From Acidobacteriota bacterium (GTDB lineage: Bacteria; Acidobacteriota; UBA6911; RPQK01; JAJDTT01), in assembly GCA_022827025.1 (NCBI GenBank), contig JAJDTT010000169.1, positions 1 to 39,974 of the forward strand: DNA of 39,974 nt. The letters are read 5' to 3'. Position numbers and translations under genes: made by a program. Shown here in pieces: positions 9,232 to 17,451 of the stretch; the first letter of the stretch is position 1, and each line of letters starts with the position of its first letter. Under the pieces are notes generated by a model. It searched no databases. It had not been told where the DNA came from and saw only the letters and a list, made by a program, of their open reading frames with translations.

Positions 9232-10790
9232 ATGAGAAGCCACGTCTCTCCAGCGAGTCTCGGTGTATTTGTGCTGACCTTCCTGAAGCTTACCGGAGCA
9301 TCACAACCTCCAAGCCTCCTGGAAATCGGGAACCGCAAACAGCTCTTCATCGACGACTACATGATCCAGAGCCTCAGCGACGCCCGACCGGTACTCAACC
9401 CGGCCATCAAGTCGGCCAACAATCCTGTCGTGAAGCCCGATCGCCCCTGGGAGGGCCGTCTCAGTCCCATCGCCAAGGTTCTATACGACGAGGAAGAGGG
9501 CCTGTTCAAGATGTGGTACAGCACCACGGATCAATACAAGGGCCAGCGCGGCGGCGGAGAGTTGACCGATTACCGATGGACGGACAAGGGCGCGGTCCGG
9601 GAACGGGTGGAAGCGGCCTATCGCTACGTGGGCGACCCCGGCCGGTACCACTACCGTCTCTGTTACGCGACCTCCCGCGACGGAGTCCACTGGGAAAAAC
9701 CGAGTCTGGGCAGGGTGGAGTTCAACGGCTCCCGTTCCAACAACATCCTGCCCGAAGACAGCCGGGCCCCGACCTTCTTCGACGCCAATGAGAAGGATCC
9801 GGCGAAGCGCTACAAGGCGATCGGTCAAACCCGCTCCAGCGACCCCCCGGGCATGCAACTCCACCTTTACTACTCAGGAGACGGCTTCGAGTGGACGGCC
9901 GACCCGGGAAATCCGGTGATGGATACCACGCCGGAGCCGGGCCGCTGGGGACCCACGCACTACATGGGCTGGGATCCCATCCGGAAGGTGTATGCGGTTC
10001 ATATCGAGAACTGCCTCCACCGGGCCTGTCCCCTGGGGCAACGCATCGTGGGAAGGGTCGAGAGCCCCGATCTGAAGAAGTGAGTCTGCCCCAGAACATC
10101 CTGCTGCCGGACGAACGGGATCATGTCGATACCGAATTCTACAATTTCCCCGTCGTCGCCTACGAGGGAGTCTACATCGCCCTGCCCTGGATCTTTCGAA
10201 CCACCAACAACCTCCACTACCCCACCCTGGCCTTCAGTCGCGACGGGTTGCACTACGAGAGAAAATTCCGCGAGCCCCTGGTCCGAAACGGGGACCACGG
10301 AAGCTTCGACGAAGTGAGCATCTACTGCTCGGCACCGATCCTGCATGACGGCAAGGTCTGGATCTACTACACGGGCGCCAATTGGAGGGGACCCCAGCAG
10401 CTCTTTTACGCCGGAGAATCGGCGATTCGGGCACCCGGTTTGGCCACGCTTCCGGAGGACGGCTTCGTTTCCATCGACGCCGGAAAGCTGCGGCCGGGGA
10501 TCCTGCTGACCCACCCCTTCAGCTTCGAAGGCACGTCACTCGCGGTGAACCTGGAAGCGGCCCCTCACAACTATGGCGCGGGGCGTGCGGAGGTCAAGGT
10601 GGAGATCCTGGATCATCAGGTCCAGCCGTTGTCCGGCTTCTCCCTGGACCAATCCGATCCCCTGACCACTACCGGAACCCACCCAGCGAGTTGGCAGGGT
10701 CGAAGCGACCTCAGCGAGCTGGCGGGTCGCTCCATTCAACTGCGCTTCTGGATCCGGAACGCCAAGCTCTATTCCTTTGGGTTCAAGTAG
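9232..10790 (+). CDS. Secreted five-bladed beta-propeller glycosidase-like protein (GH32/GH43 type), frameshifted
   Basis: The ATG at 9232 has GGGAGGA a few bases upstream and gives a signal peptide (MRSHVSPASLGVFVLTFLKL). The protein shows repeated propeller blades of the GH32/GH43 kind: KMWYSTTDQYKG, YATSRDGVHWEKP, YYSGDGFEWT, LAFSRDGLHYER and a C-terminal beta-sandwich. The first frame ends at TGA 10081-10083 just after SPDLKK. The next frame continues immediately with SLPQNILLPDERDH to 10790. One missing G (TGGAG read as TGAG) would restore KKWS and an intact product of about 519 residues, so I treat this as one gene with a one-base deletion, either an assembly error or a real mutation. 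It probably acts on extracellular glycans. Which sugar is not decidable. Confidence 0.78.
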
Positions 10791-10867
10791 GGTGGGTTCG
10801 TGCCCTTCGGTCTCCTCGTGGTCGTCTTGTAGCATTGATCCCGAGGCGTTGTTGCGGGTTTGCTACA

Positions 10868-11164
10868 ATGACATCGATGACACCGCTGAAGGCTCACGTT
10901 CGAAATGGCCGTCTCGTCCTCGACTCGGCGACCGATCTCCCCGATGGCACAGAGGTCTGTCTCGTTCCCGCTGATTGGTGGGACGATCACGACGATGAGA
11001 GCCGCCGGCGGCTCGAGGAGTCGCTCGCACGATCCGAGAGTGACGTGCAGGAGGGGCGCCTTTTCCCCGCAGAGTTCATTTATACGGTCCACCCAATCCG
11101 GCGCGAGGTAGTCGTGCGTGCAGTGTGGCATGCCGCTCGAGGAGAGGCTCCCGAGCTCCGTTGA
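10868..11164 (+). CDS. Small antitoxin-like protein, possible orphan
   Basis: This 98-residue protein starts MTSMTPLKAHVRNGRLVLD and continues with ATDLPDGTEVCLVPADWWDD and a charged helix DDESRRRLEESLARSESDV. It resembles short antitoxin-like proteins whose N-terminus reads 'KAHVRNGRLVLDEPTDLPEGTEV' and that are normally followed by a RelE/ParE toxin gene. Here no toxin follows. The frame instead continues for ~25 residues after LFPAEFI and stops 7 bases from the convergent sialidase stop. The tail could be a degenerate remnant. Two ATGs (10868 and 10877) are possible. TACAAT at 10864-10869 could act as a -10 for a leaderless message starting near 10877, but there is no matching -35. Confidence 0.55.
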   Translation: MTSMTPLKAHVRNGRLVLDSATDLPDGTEVCLVPADWWDDHDDESRRRLEESLARSESDVQEGRLFPAEFIYTVHPIRREVVVRAVWHAARGEAPELR

Positions 11165-11171
11165 GCAGTTG

Positions 11172-12425
11172 TCAATCGCCGGTGTCACGGCGGCCGGGAA
11201 GGTCAAGTGCGAGCGAACGAAAATCCGGCACGCGGTGAAAGGTGATGTGCGTGCTCTTGGCCTGCGAATGCCGGCCACCCAGCGCCGTCCGGACCGCCAG
11301 CAGCAGGTCATCCCCATCCGGCAGCAGCGAGGCGTAGTTGTAAGCTTCGCGAGGCTTCTTGCTCATGGCCACGCAACCGGCCTGGAACCAGTTGTGGGCG
11401 TCGACACTGTACATCAGGATCAGGATTCTCCGATCATCGCCGCCCGGGGGGCCTCCCAGCGAGTCGACGGGGATGTTGCCCGCCATCCAGTACAGCCCGG
11501 AAGGTTCGTCGCGGACAATGTGGAATTTGTTCTGCGCCCCAGGTATCGGAAAGAACTGCCCGAAGGTGTGTCTCAAGGTCGTCCCGTCATCCGTCAGGCG
11601 GGTGACCGCCGCCAGTCCGGCCGTCGATTGATAAGTCAGACCATGAGCGCCCCCGCCGGGAACCCGGAGCCGGTGGAATCCTCGAATCTCACCCTTCACC
11701 TCCACCAGGTTGGATTCCAGCCAGTGGTCCGGGCGTCTTCCGGCAACCGGCGCCCGGGTCAACAGGCGCGGGGTCCCCGGGTAGTCCAGCCGGTTGGACA
11801 TTCTCCAGGCGCCCGGGTCCATGAGATCCCGTGAGAGATCCGCGGCGATGACCGCGCATCCCTGGTAATTCCGTAGATTCGGCGTGCCGTCGGCGTCCTC
11901 GTGCAGGTTGAAGGACCGGTAGAGACGCCCGTCCTTGACCAGGACCCCGGTGGGAGCGTTCCAGTAGCTTCCCTCGAACAGCGTGACCGGCCCCGTCCAG
12001 GATCGGCCTTCGTCGTTGGAGCGCAGGATCACGATGTTCCGGCGGATGGCCAGGTTTCCCAGAAGATACAACTTGCCCTCATGTACGAACGGCTGCGCGG
12101 AGTGCAGATCGAGCGGCGGAAGCTGCCGCCAAGTCCGGCCTTCATCCTCACTGACGGCCAGCCGGAACCGGCGAGGCACCCGGGCGTTGGCGTCAATCAG
12201 GGTGTGCTCGAAGGTCGTCAACAGCCGACCGCCGGGAAGCTTCACCAGCGCCGGTTCGTAGAGGAACAGCCTCCCCGGTTCGGGCGTCTCGGCGACCACG
12301 TGCATTTCGGCGTGGAGCATGGGGCCGGGTCTGCCGCCTCTGGCCTGCTGCGCCCACGACGACGCCCCGAGCGTCATCGTCCACAGCGCCGCCGCAAAAA
12401 CAAGAACCTTGGTGTTGGCGGTCAT
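11172..12425 (-). CDS. Secreted sialidase/BNR-repeat-like protein
   Basis: This is a 417-residue exported protein. I chose the ATG at minus 12423-12425, which opens a signal peptide (MTANTKVLVFAAALWTMTLG). A longer open frame upstream runs into the repeat element and is not convincing. The mature part has Asp-box motifs of the sialidase propeller, SEDEGRTWRQL and SNDEGRSWTGP. The early segment EPALVKLPGGRLLTTFEH resembles the first blade of exo-sialidase-fold proteins. The family also includes non-sialidase glycan hydrolases and lyases, so the substrate is open. It is the last gene of the minus-strand block and is separated from the symporter gene by element copy 2. It is convergent with the antitoxin-like gene. 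Confidence 0.8.
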   Translation of the reverse strand: MTANTKVLVFAAALWTMTLGASSWAQQARGGRPGPMLHAEMHVVAETPEPGRLFLYEPALVKLPGGRLLTTFEHTLIDANARVPRRFRLAVSEDEGRTWRQLPPLDLHSAQPFVHEGKLYLLGNLAIRRNIVILRSNDEGRSWTGPVTLFEGSYWNAPTGVLVKDGRLYRSFNLHEDADGTPNLRNYQGCAVIAADLSRDLMDPGAWRMSNRLDYPGTPRLLTRAPVAGRRPDHWLESNLVEVKGEIRGFHRLRVPGGGAHGLTYQSTAGLAAVTRLTDDGTTLRHTFGQFFPIPGAQNKFHIVRDEPSGLYWMAGNIPVDSLGGPPGGDDRRILILMYSVDAHNWFQAGCVAMSKKPREAYNYASLLPDGDDLLLAVRTALGGRHSQAKSTHITFHRVPDFRSLALDLPGRRDTGD

Positions 12426-12448
12426 TTTTCTCCGCTTTGGACCGAAGA

Positions 12449-12469
12449 GAGTGCCCACAAGGGGCGCCC
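12449..12469. repeat. Small hairpin repeat with ACAAG loop
   Basis: GAGTGCCC (12449-12456) and GGGCGCCC (12462-12469) pair with one mismatch and one wobble around the loop ACAAG. It lies between the sialidase start and element copy 2. The sequence around it (ACAAGGGGCGCCCCTAC) resembles REP-like palindromes I have seen in uncultured marine bacteria. Confidence 0.45.
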
Positions 12470-12521
12470 CTACCCAATAGTTTTCGTCAATCCTCACACG
12501 AGTTCGAGATTTAGGAACTAG

Positions 12522-12679
12522 GAGTCTGCGCGGTAGAAATGATCGTAGCGAGAAAGTGGAGAATCGAGGCCAGATTTTCACGATTTTGAGGTGCATAGTT
12601 GTGCTATTCGCCGAGGAATCGGGGAAATATGGACCGATTCTACGCTTTCGCAGTAGATTAATTTCTGCCGCGCAGGCTC
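12522..12679. mobile_element. 158-bp MITE-like palindromic element, copy 2
   Basis: This is the second copy of the element at 3782-3939, in the same orientation and of the same length, with 155 of 158 bases identical. It is flanked by the 4-bp direct repeat CTAG (12518-12521 and 12680-12683). Its right end lies inside the 3' end of the symporter gene: the last six residues (SLRGRN) and the TAA stop are encoded by the element. Confidence 0.9.
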
Positions 12680-14094
12680 CTAGGATTTCGCGTCTCCCAC
12701 CAGGTGCCGAGCGCCAGCAGCGAGACGGTGATGGGCACCCCGATCAGAATGGGATCGACGGTCCAGACGACCACGATGGTGCCCACCTCTTGGACGCTTC
12801 CCAGGATCTGGTAGAGGATGATCACGCTGGCTCCGGTCAGCATGGAGGTGAGGACGGTTCTGGGGGCCCGCCGGACTCGGGGAAACAGGACCATCGCCGC
12901 CACCACGGGCGCCACCGAAGCTCCCATGATCCGTCCGCCCAGCCAGAACAGTTCGATCATCAAGGGAAAGACGTAGTAGATGGCGGCGGCCAACGCTCCG
13001 ACCAGAATGACGTTCAGGCGGTAGAGCCAGAGCTGAGCCCTGGGACTGGCGTTGGGATTCAGGAACCGGTTGTAGATGTCGATGGTGAAGTTGGAGGCGA
13101 TGGTGTTGATGGTGGAGTCGAGGGTGGACATGCTGGCGGCCAGGATCCCCACGATGATGATGCTGCCCAGTTGCCCCCCGGCCACGCCGAAGGTCATTCT
13201 GAGGAACACGTCGTCGCCGGAGATGTCCGCGCCGTAGAGGGCCCGCCCCAGGACGCCGATCAGAGGCGGGACCATGTACCAGATCGTGGAGATGATCCCG
13301 CCGTAGAGAAATCCCTTGTGGGCGGCCGCCGTGCTGGAGGCCGCCAACCCCCGCTGGATCACGCTCTGGTAGCCGAAGGTGATGGAAATGCCGATGACGA
13401 CCCAGGCAATGACCTGGCTGGGACCGCCGGTGCCGAAGCTGCCGAGAAAGTCCGGGTCCTCGATGGACCGCAGGACGGAAAACCCTCCGGCGCCCAGAAA
13501 TCCGAACACCACGAGTGCTACGGATCCTATGGAGACGATGAAGAACTGGATCGCGTCGGTCACCAGGATGGCCCACATCCCGCCCAGGAAGACGTAGACC
13601 AGGGTCAGCGCCCCGACCAGCGCCAGGGACTGCAGGAGCGAAATCTGCAGGATGCTGGAGGTGACCACGGCCAGGGACCCCATGACTCCCGCGGTGGCGC
13701 CCAGGTCCCGGAGGATGATGAGGGAAAGGGAAACGAGGCGATGCCGGGGGCCGTAGAAACGCTCGAAGAGCTGGGGAACGGTGATGATCCGGGTGGCCCT
13801 GAGACGCGGGACGACGTAATAGGACATCCAGATGGTGGCGAGGACGAATGAACCGCCGGTCCAGTAGGCGCTCAGGCCGAAGTCCTTGGCCACCCCCGAG
13901 ATCCCGATCAGGGTGGTCCCGTTGATCCAGGTTGCGGCCACCGAGAAGGCGATCAACCAGGGTCCGGAGCTGCGGCCGGCGACGGCCATGTCCTCCATCC
14001 GGCCGACCCGCGTCCGGGCGGCCCAGATGCCGATCCCGAACATCAGGAGCAGGTAGGTGACGATCAGCCACCAGGAGGGCTGGAACTCTTCCAT
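12658..14094 (-). CDS. Sodium:solute symporter (SSS family)
   Basis: This 478-residue integral membrane protein of the SSS (SLC5-type) family has about 13 hydrophobic segments. It carries family features such as AGRSSGPWLIAFSVAATWIN near residue 40 (TM1/2 region) and MWAILVTDAIQFFIV in the middle. Members import sugars, amino acids, organic acids or vitamins with sodium; the substrate here is unknown. The C-terminus (ETRNP, then SLRGRN and TAA) was rewritten by insertion of the 158-bp element. Loss of the native last few residues would probably be tolerated. The gene lies 3 bases after a 60-residue membrane protein, a likely partner, and downstream of a DAO-family oxidase that may act on the imported compound. 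Confidence 0.92.
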   Translation of the reverse strand: MEEFQPSWWLIVTYLLLMFGIGIWAARTRVGRMEDMAVAGRSSGPWLIAFSVAATWINGTTLIGISGVAKDFGLSAYWTGGSFVLATIWMSYYVVPRLRATRIITVPQLFERFYGPRHRLVSLSLIILRDLGATAGVMGSLAVVTSSILQISLLQSLALVGALTLVYVFLGGMWAILVTDAIQFFIVSIGSVALVVFGFLGAGGFSVLRSIEDPDFLGSFGTGGPSQVIAWVVIGISITFGYQSVIQRGLAASSTAAAHKGFLYGGIISTIWYMVPPLIGVLGRALYGADISGDDVFLRMTFGVAGGQLGSIIIVGILAASMSTLDSTINTIASNFTIDIYNRFLNPNASPRAQLWLYRLNVILVGALAAAIYYVFPLMIELFWLGGRIMGASVAPVVAAMVLFPRVRRAPRTVLTSMLTGASVIILYQILGSVQEVGTIVVVWTVDPILIGVPITVSLLALGTWWETRNPRSLRGRN

Positions 14095-14097
14095 CGC

Positions 14098-14280
14098 TTA
14101 TCCTCGCAGGAGCACTCCCCAGACCCAGACGTAGGCGAAACCGGCCAGGACCAGCAGCGCCAGACTCAACCAGGGGTTCCATCGCGGCAACTCGACCCGG
14201 TCCATCAGGTCGAGTTCATGGTCGACGTACCGATAGGATTCTCCCCTCTCGTCCCGAGCTTCGGTCTTGGCGGGTTCCAT
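14098..14280 (-). CDS. Small single-pass membrane protein, putative symporter subunit
   Basis: This 60-residue protein has a charged N-terminal half (MEPAKTEARDERGESYRYVD) and one C-terminal membrane helix (WLSLALLVLAGFAYVWVWGV). Its stop is 3 bases from the symporter ATG. Some SSS transporters are preceded by small membrane subunits (the PanF/YhdT and DUF4212 arrangements), so I infer an accessory role. I do not recognise the exact family. The frame is open, begins with ATG and fits the tight spacing, which supports it being real. Confidence 0.7.
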   Translation of the reverse strand: MEPAKTEARDERGESYRYVDHELDLMDRVELPRWNPWLSLALLVLAGFAYVWVWGVLLRG

Positions 14281-14307
14281 CGCTCCCCCTTCGAGATTGC
14301 GTTCCTG

Positions 14308-15477
14308 TCAACCCCGGTTGCCGCCTCCCCAGGCCGAGGAGAAGGTCTCCCCTTCCAGGAAGCGGGACGGCCGGAACTGGTGAATGTCGATCTCGGGCTC
14401 TTCACCCGCGATGACGTCCGCCAGCGCCTCGCCCAACGGCGGTCCGATCTTGAAGCCGTGGCCGCTGCCGCCGAAGAAGGCGTAGTAGCCCTCGATGTGG
14501 GGCTCCGGCCCCACCACCGGGTGCCAGTCGTCCATGATCGTATAGATGGACGCGTATCCGTGGTGGTACTCCATCTCCCGAAGCACGGGAATCCGCCGGA
14601 ACAGGCAGGCCTCGATCCGTCCGCGCTGATCCGCGTCCAGGTCCTCGTTGTAGGAATCGATGTCCAGCGGCTCCACCTCTTTGGGGTAGCCGAGTCCGGC
14701 CAGCATCGTGTTGTCCGCGTGAGGCTTGTAGTAGGCGCGTTGCGGGGGATCGGAAATGACGGGAAGACGGCCGAAATCGCCCGGCTGCGTCACGATCAGG
14801 TCCGTCTCCCGACTCCAACGGACCGAGTAGTTGAGTCCGGCCCAAAGTCCCACCTGCCGGCCCCAGGGCCCGGCGGCATTCACCACCACGGGGGTGTCGA
14901 TGGTTCCCTGCTCCGTCTCCACGGAGCGGACCCGGCCGCCGTCGAGGTTGATGCCTGTTGCCGCCGTTCCCACGTGCGCCGTCAGACCCCACTGCCCGGC
15001 GCCGTTCACGAGGCTCTCGGTCGTCCGGATCGGATCCGCACATCCGGAGCGAGGCTCGAAGATCGCGCGGACGACCCCCTCCAGATTCAGCGGCGGAGCG
15101 AGTTCCCGGATGTCTTCCCGCGACAGTTCCCGGACTTCGACTCCGTGGGTGCTCTCCATCTCCAGGATCTGGTCACCGGCCGTCTTCCATCCCTCATCCA
15201 ACAAAAGCAGAAAGCCGATCTGTCGAAACCCGGAATCGCCTCCCAACGCCTCCCGGTCGTTCTCGAACATCTGCACCGCGCGCCAGGCCAGCTTCACGGT
15301 GATGGGGTTGGAGTAGTAGGTCCGGACCACGGCGGCCGACCGGCCCGTGCTCACACCGGCCAGACTGCCCTTCTCCAGCAGAACGACCTTTCCGAATCCC
15401 TTCCTGGCCAGGAAATGGGCCACGCTGGCGCCCGCGATTCCGCCTCCGATCACTACCGCATCCGCTGTCTTCTGCAT
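14308..15477 (-). CDS. FAD-dependent oxidoreductase, DAO (glycine/sarcosine oxidase-like) family
   Basis: This 389-residue flavoenzyme begins with the FAD-binding Rossmann motif AVVIGGGIAGASVAHFLARKG, followed by LLEKGSLAGVSTGRSAAVVR. The C-terminal DAO signature GYYAFFGGSGHGFKIGPPLG is present. Family members oxidise secondary or N-methylated amines and amino acids such as sarcosine, dimethylglycine, glycine or proline. The substrate is not decidable from sequence. I see no signal peptide, so it should act in the cytoplasm. It lies between the CocE-type hydrolases and the symporter pair, consistent with oxidation of an amine released by hydrolysis and imported. A second DAO gene is at 27957-29195. 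Confidence 0.9.
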   Translation of the reverse strand: MQKTADAVVIGGGIAGASVAHFLARKGFGKVVLLEKGSLAGVSTGRSAAVVRTYYSNPITVKLAWRAVQMFENDREALGGDSGFRQIGFLLLLDEGWKTAGDQILEMESTHGVEVRELSREDIRELAPPLNLEGVVRAIFEPRSGCADPIRTTESLVNGAGQWGLTAHVGTAATGINLDGGRVRSVETEQGTIDTPVVVNAAGPWGRQVGLWAGLNYSVRWSRETDLIVTQPGDFGRLPVISDPPQRAYYKPHADNTMLAGLGYPKEVEPLDIDSYNEDLDADQRGRIEACLFRRIPVLREMEYHHGYASIYTIMDDWHPVVGPEPHIEGYYAFFGGSGHGFKIGPPLGEALADVIAGEEPEIDIHQFRPSRFLEGETFSSAWGGGNRG

Positions 15478-15525
15478 CTCGCCGACCTCCTTGATTCAGG
15501 AAGAATATATCTTGGAACCGATTTC

Positions 15526-17406
15526 TCAGGGAACGACCGGAAGCACGACGTGCGACGGGTAGGCGTCGTCGTGATGAACCGTCTGGGTCGCCTTCCTCAA
15601 CTCCGCGTCTTCACCGAACCTGTGCCCGGTGTTGGGATTGCGGTCGTACTTCGGGAAATTGCTGCTGGAGATCTCCAGTTGAATCCGGTGCCCGCGCTTG
15701 AAGACGTGGCTGACCGACCACAGATCGATGGTGTACTCGTTGACCTTGCCCGGTTCCAGCAACGCCTGTTTCTTGAACGAGTCCCGGTAGCGGGCGCGGA
15801 TGATCCCCTCCGCCAGCAACTGGGCGTAGCCGTTGGGGTGGACGTCCACCAGCTTGGCGGTGAAGTCGGTGTCGGTGGCGCTGGACGCGGCATGGAGCAT
15901 GGTCAGGACCCGTCCCGTCACCTCGACCTCTTTTTCCAGGACCTCGCCAGTGTAGACCAGCACGTCGTCCCGCCGCTGGATGGCCCTCTGGTCCCGGGGC
16001 CCGCCGGTGGAGGGGTACATGCTCACGTTGCCGCCGTAGGTAGGAACCGGATCGTCGGGATCGTAGACGAAGGTATCGGCCGGTTGCCGGGACGGCGCCT
16101 CGGTGCTCAGGGTGCCGTCGCCGAACCGGCTGTTGGCCTGGCCGCCGCTGTGCAGGTAATACTTCGTGTTCCGGGCGCGGCTGAGGGGCCATTCGTGCTC
16201 AGTGCGCCACTTGTTGGCCCCCATCACGAAGATGTCGACCCGCGGTTCGTCCATGATCCCGTTGTCGATGCCCTTGAGCCAGTAGTCGTACCAGCGAAGC
16301 TCGATGGGGCGGAAGTCCACGTCGGCCTCGGGACCGTAGTCGAGGTCCCCCACCTCCCGGGGCCCCACCCCGTGCCTCCAGGGACCGACGAGCAGGCGAT
16401 GCCGGTCCCGGATCGCTTCGGGACCGTAACGCACCATGCCCAGGTAACCGTTGATGGTGGCCTGGGAAACCTGGTCGTACCAGCCGGTGATGTTGAGGGT
16501 CGGCACCTGGACCTTGTGGTACTGTCCCGCGCTCATCTCGCCCGCCCGGGGACGGTCGCCCACGCTGAAACGCCAGTAGTGGTCGTTGTCCGGGTGATCC
16601 ACCAGGTCCTGCCAAAGGATGTCGGTCTGCCCGAACATGGCCTGGTCCATGGTCCGAATGGGAAGGTGGCGGTACAACTTGTCCCAGTCCAGGAAATCGT
16701 TCCGCAGGCCATCGATGTTGTTGGCCGTCAGGTTTCCCAGGAGCGCCAGGAGGTTGAGGCTGTTGGAGAGCTGGAACGCTCCGTTGGGGTAGACGTTGTC
16801 CCAGTGGTCGTCGGGAGTGACGTAGGGGATCAGCGCCGTGAGATACGGGTTCGCCTCGGTGGCGCCCATCCACTGCACGAATCCCAGGTACGACCCGCCG
16901 GCCATGCCGATTTTTCCCGTGGACCACGGCTGCTCTCCCAACCAGGTCTGGCAGTCGTAGACGTCCTGGCCGTCGAACTTCCCTTCCCGCCACTTCGGAT
17001 CCCAGTAGAGATAGGATTCCCCTTCGGAATCGTACCGTCCCCTCACGTCGATGCAGGCGAAGACGTATCCGCGGGGCACGAAGTACTGGGCGCGGCCGAT
17101 GATGTCTCCCTGGAAGAACTCCGATTTCCGCGTGTTGTCATAGGGCATGTAGATGAAGATGACCGGGAACTTGCCTTCCGCCCTGGGCCGCCAGATGTTG
17201 GCCGACAGCCGGACGCCGTCCCGCATGCGCACCTTGACGTCGTGCTCGAAGAGGATTTCGTATCGGGGTTGCGAGAGCTTGTCCACCCAGGAGGAGTCGT
17301 TGCGCACGAACCAAGTATCCGACGCCAGACCGGCCGCCGCCAGGAAAGTCAGGATCAGGAGGAAAAGGAAAACGGGCGCGACGGAAATCCTGGGACTGCA
17401 CGACAT
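15526..17406 (-). CDS. CocE/NonD-family hydrolase 1 (X-Pro dipeptidyl-peptidase-like)
   Basis: This 626-residue exported serine hydrolase belongs to the CocE/NonD family (cocaine esterase, alpha-amino acid ester hydrolase, glutaryl-7-ACA acylase type). The ATG at 17404-17406 is best placed: GGAGGGAG lies 9 bases upstream, whereas an ATG at 17413-17415 directly abuts it. The signal peptide is MSCSPRISVAPVFLFLLILT. After MRDGVRLSANIWRP comes the nucleophile GGSYLG with Ser172, then an Asp in ITGWYDQ and a His in VGPWRHG. A C-terminal jelly-roll (FKRGHRIQLEISSSNFPKYD) follows. It lacks the ~110-residue C-terminal extension of the next two paralogues. It is the third of three CocE genes in a row. 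Confidence 0.92.
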   Translation of the reverse strand: MSCSPRISVAPVFLFLLILTFLAAAGLASDTWFVRNDSSWVDKLSQPRYEILFEHDVKVRMRDGVRLSANIWRPRAEGKFPVIFIYMPYDNTRKSEFFQGDIIGRAQYFVPRGYVFACIDVRGRYDSEGESYLYWDPKWREGKFDGQDVYDCQTWLGEQPWSTGKIGMAGGSYLGFVQWMGATEANPYLTALIPYVTPDDHWDNVYPNGAFQLSNSLNLLALLGNLTANNIDGLRNDFLDWDKLYRHLPIRTMDQAMFGQTDILWQDLVDHPDNDHYWRFSVGDRPRAGEMSAGQYHKVQVPTLNITGWYDQVSQATINGYLGMVRYGPEAIRDRHRLLVGPWRHGVGPREVGDLDYGPEADVDFRPIELRWYDYWLKGIDNGIMDEPRVDIFVMGANKWRTEHEWPLSRARNTKYYLHSGGQANSRFGDGTLSTEAPSRQPADTFVYDPDDPVPTYGGNVSMYPSTGGPRDQRAIQRRDDVLVYTGEVLEKEVEVTGRVLTMLHAASSATDTDFTAKLVDVHPNGYAQLLAEGIIRARYRDSFKKQALLEPGKVNEYTIDLWSVSHVFKRGHRIQLEISSSNFPKYDRNPNTGHRFGEDAELRKATQTVHHDDAYPSHVVLPVVP

Positions 17407-17451
17407 GGAATTCATCTCCCTCCGGCTGTGGAACACGGGCCCGGTGCCTCG

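Noticed and set aside
12680-14182. A 500-codon minus-strand frame overlapping the symporter in another frame
   Set aside because: Its composition is R/H/P/G-rich with no membrane segments; the symporter frame is clearly the real one.
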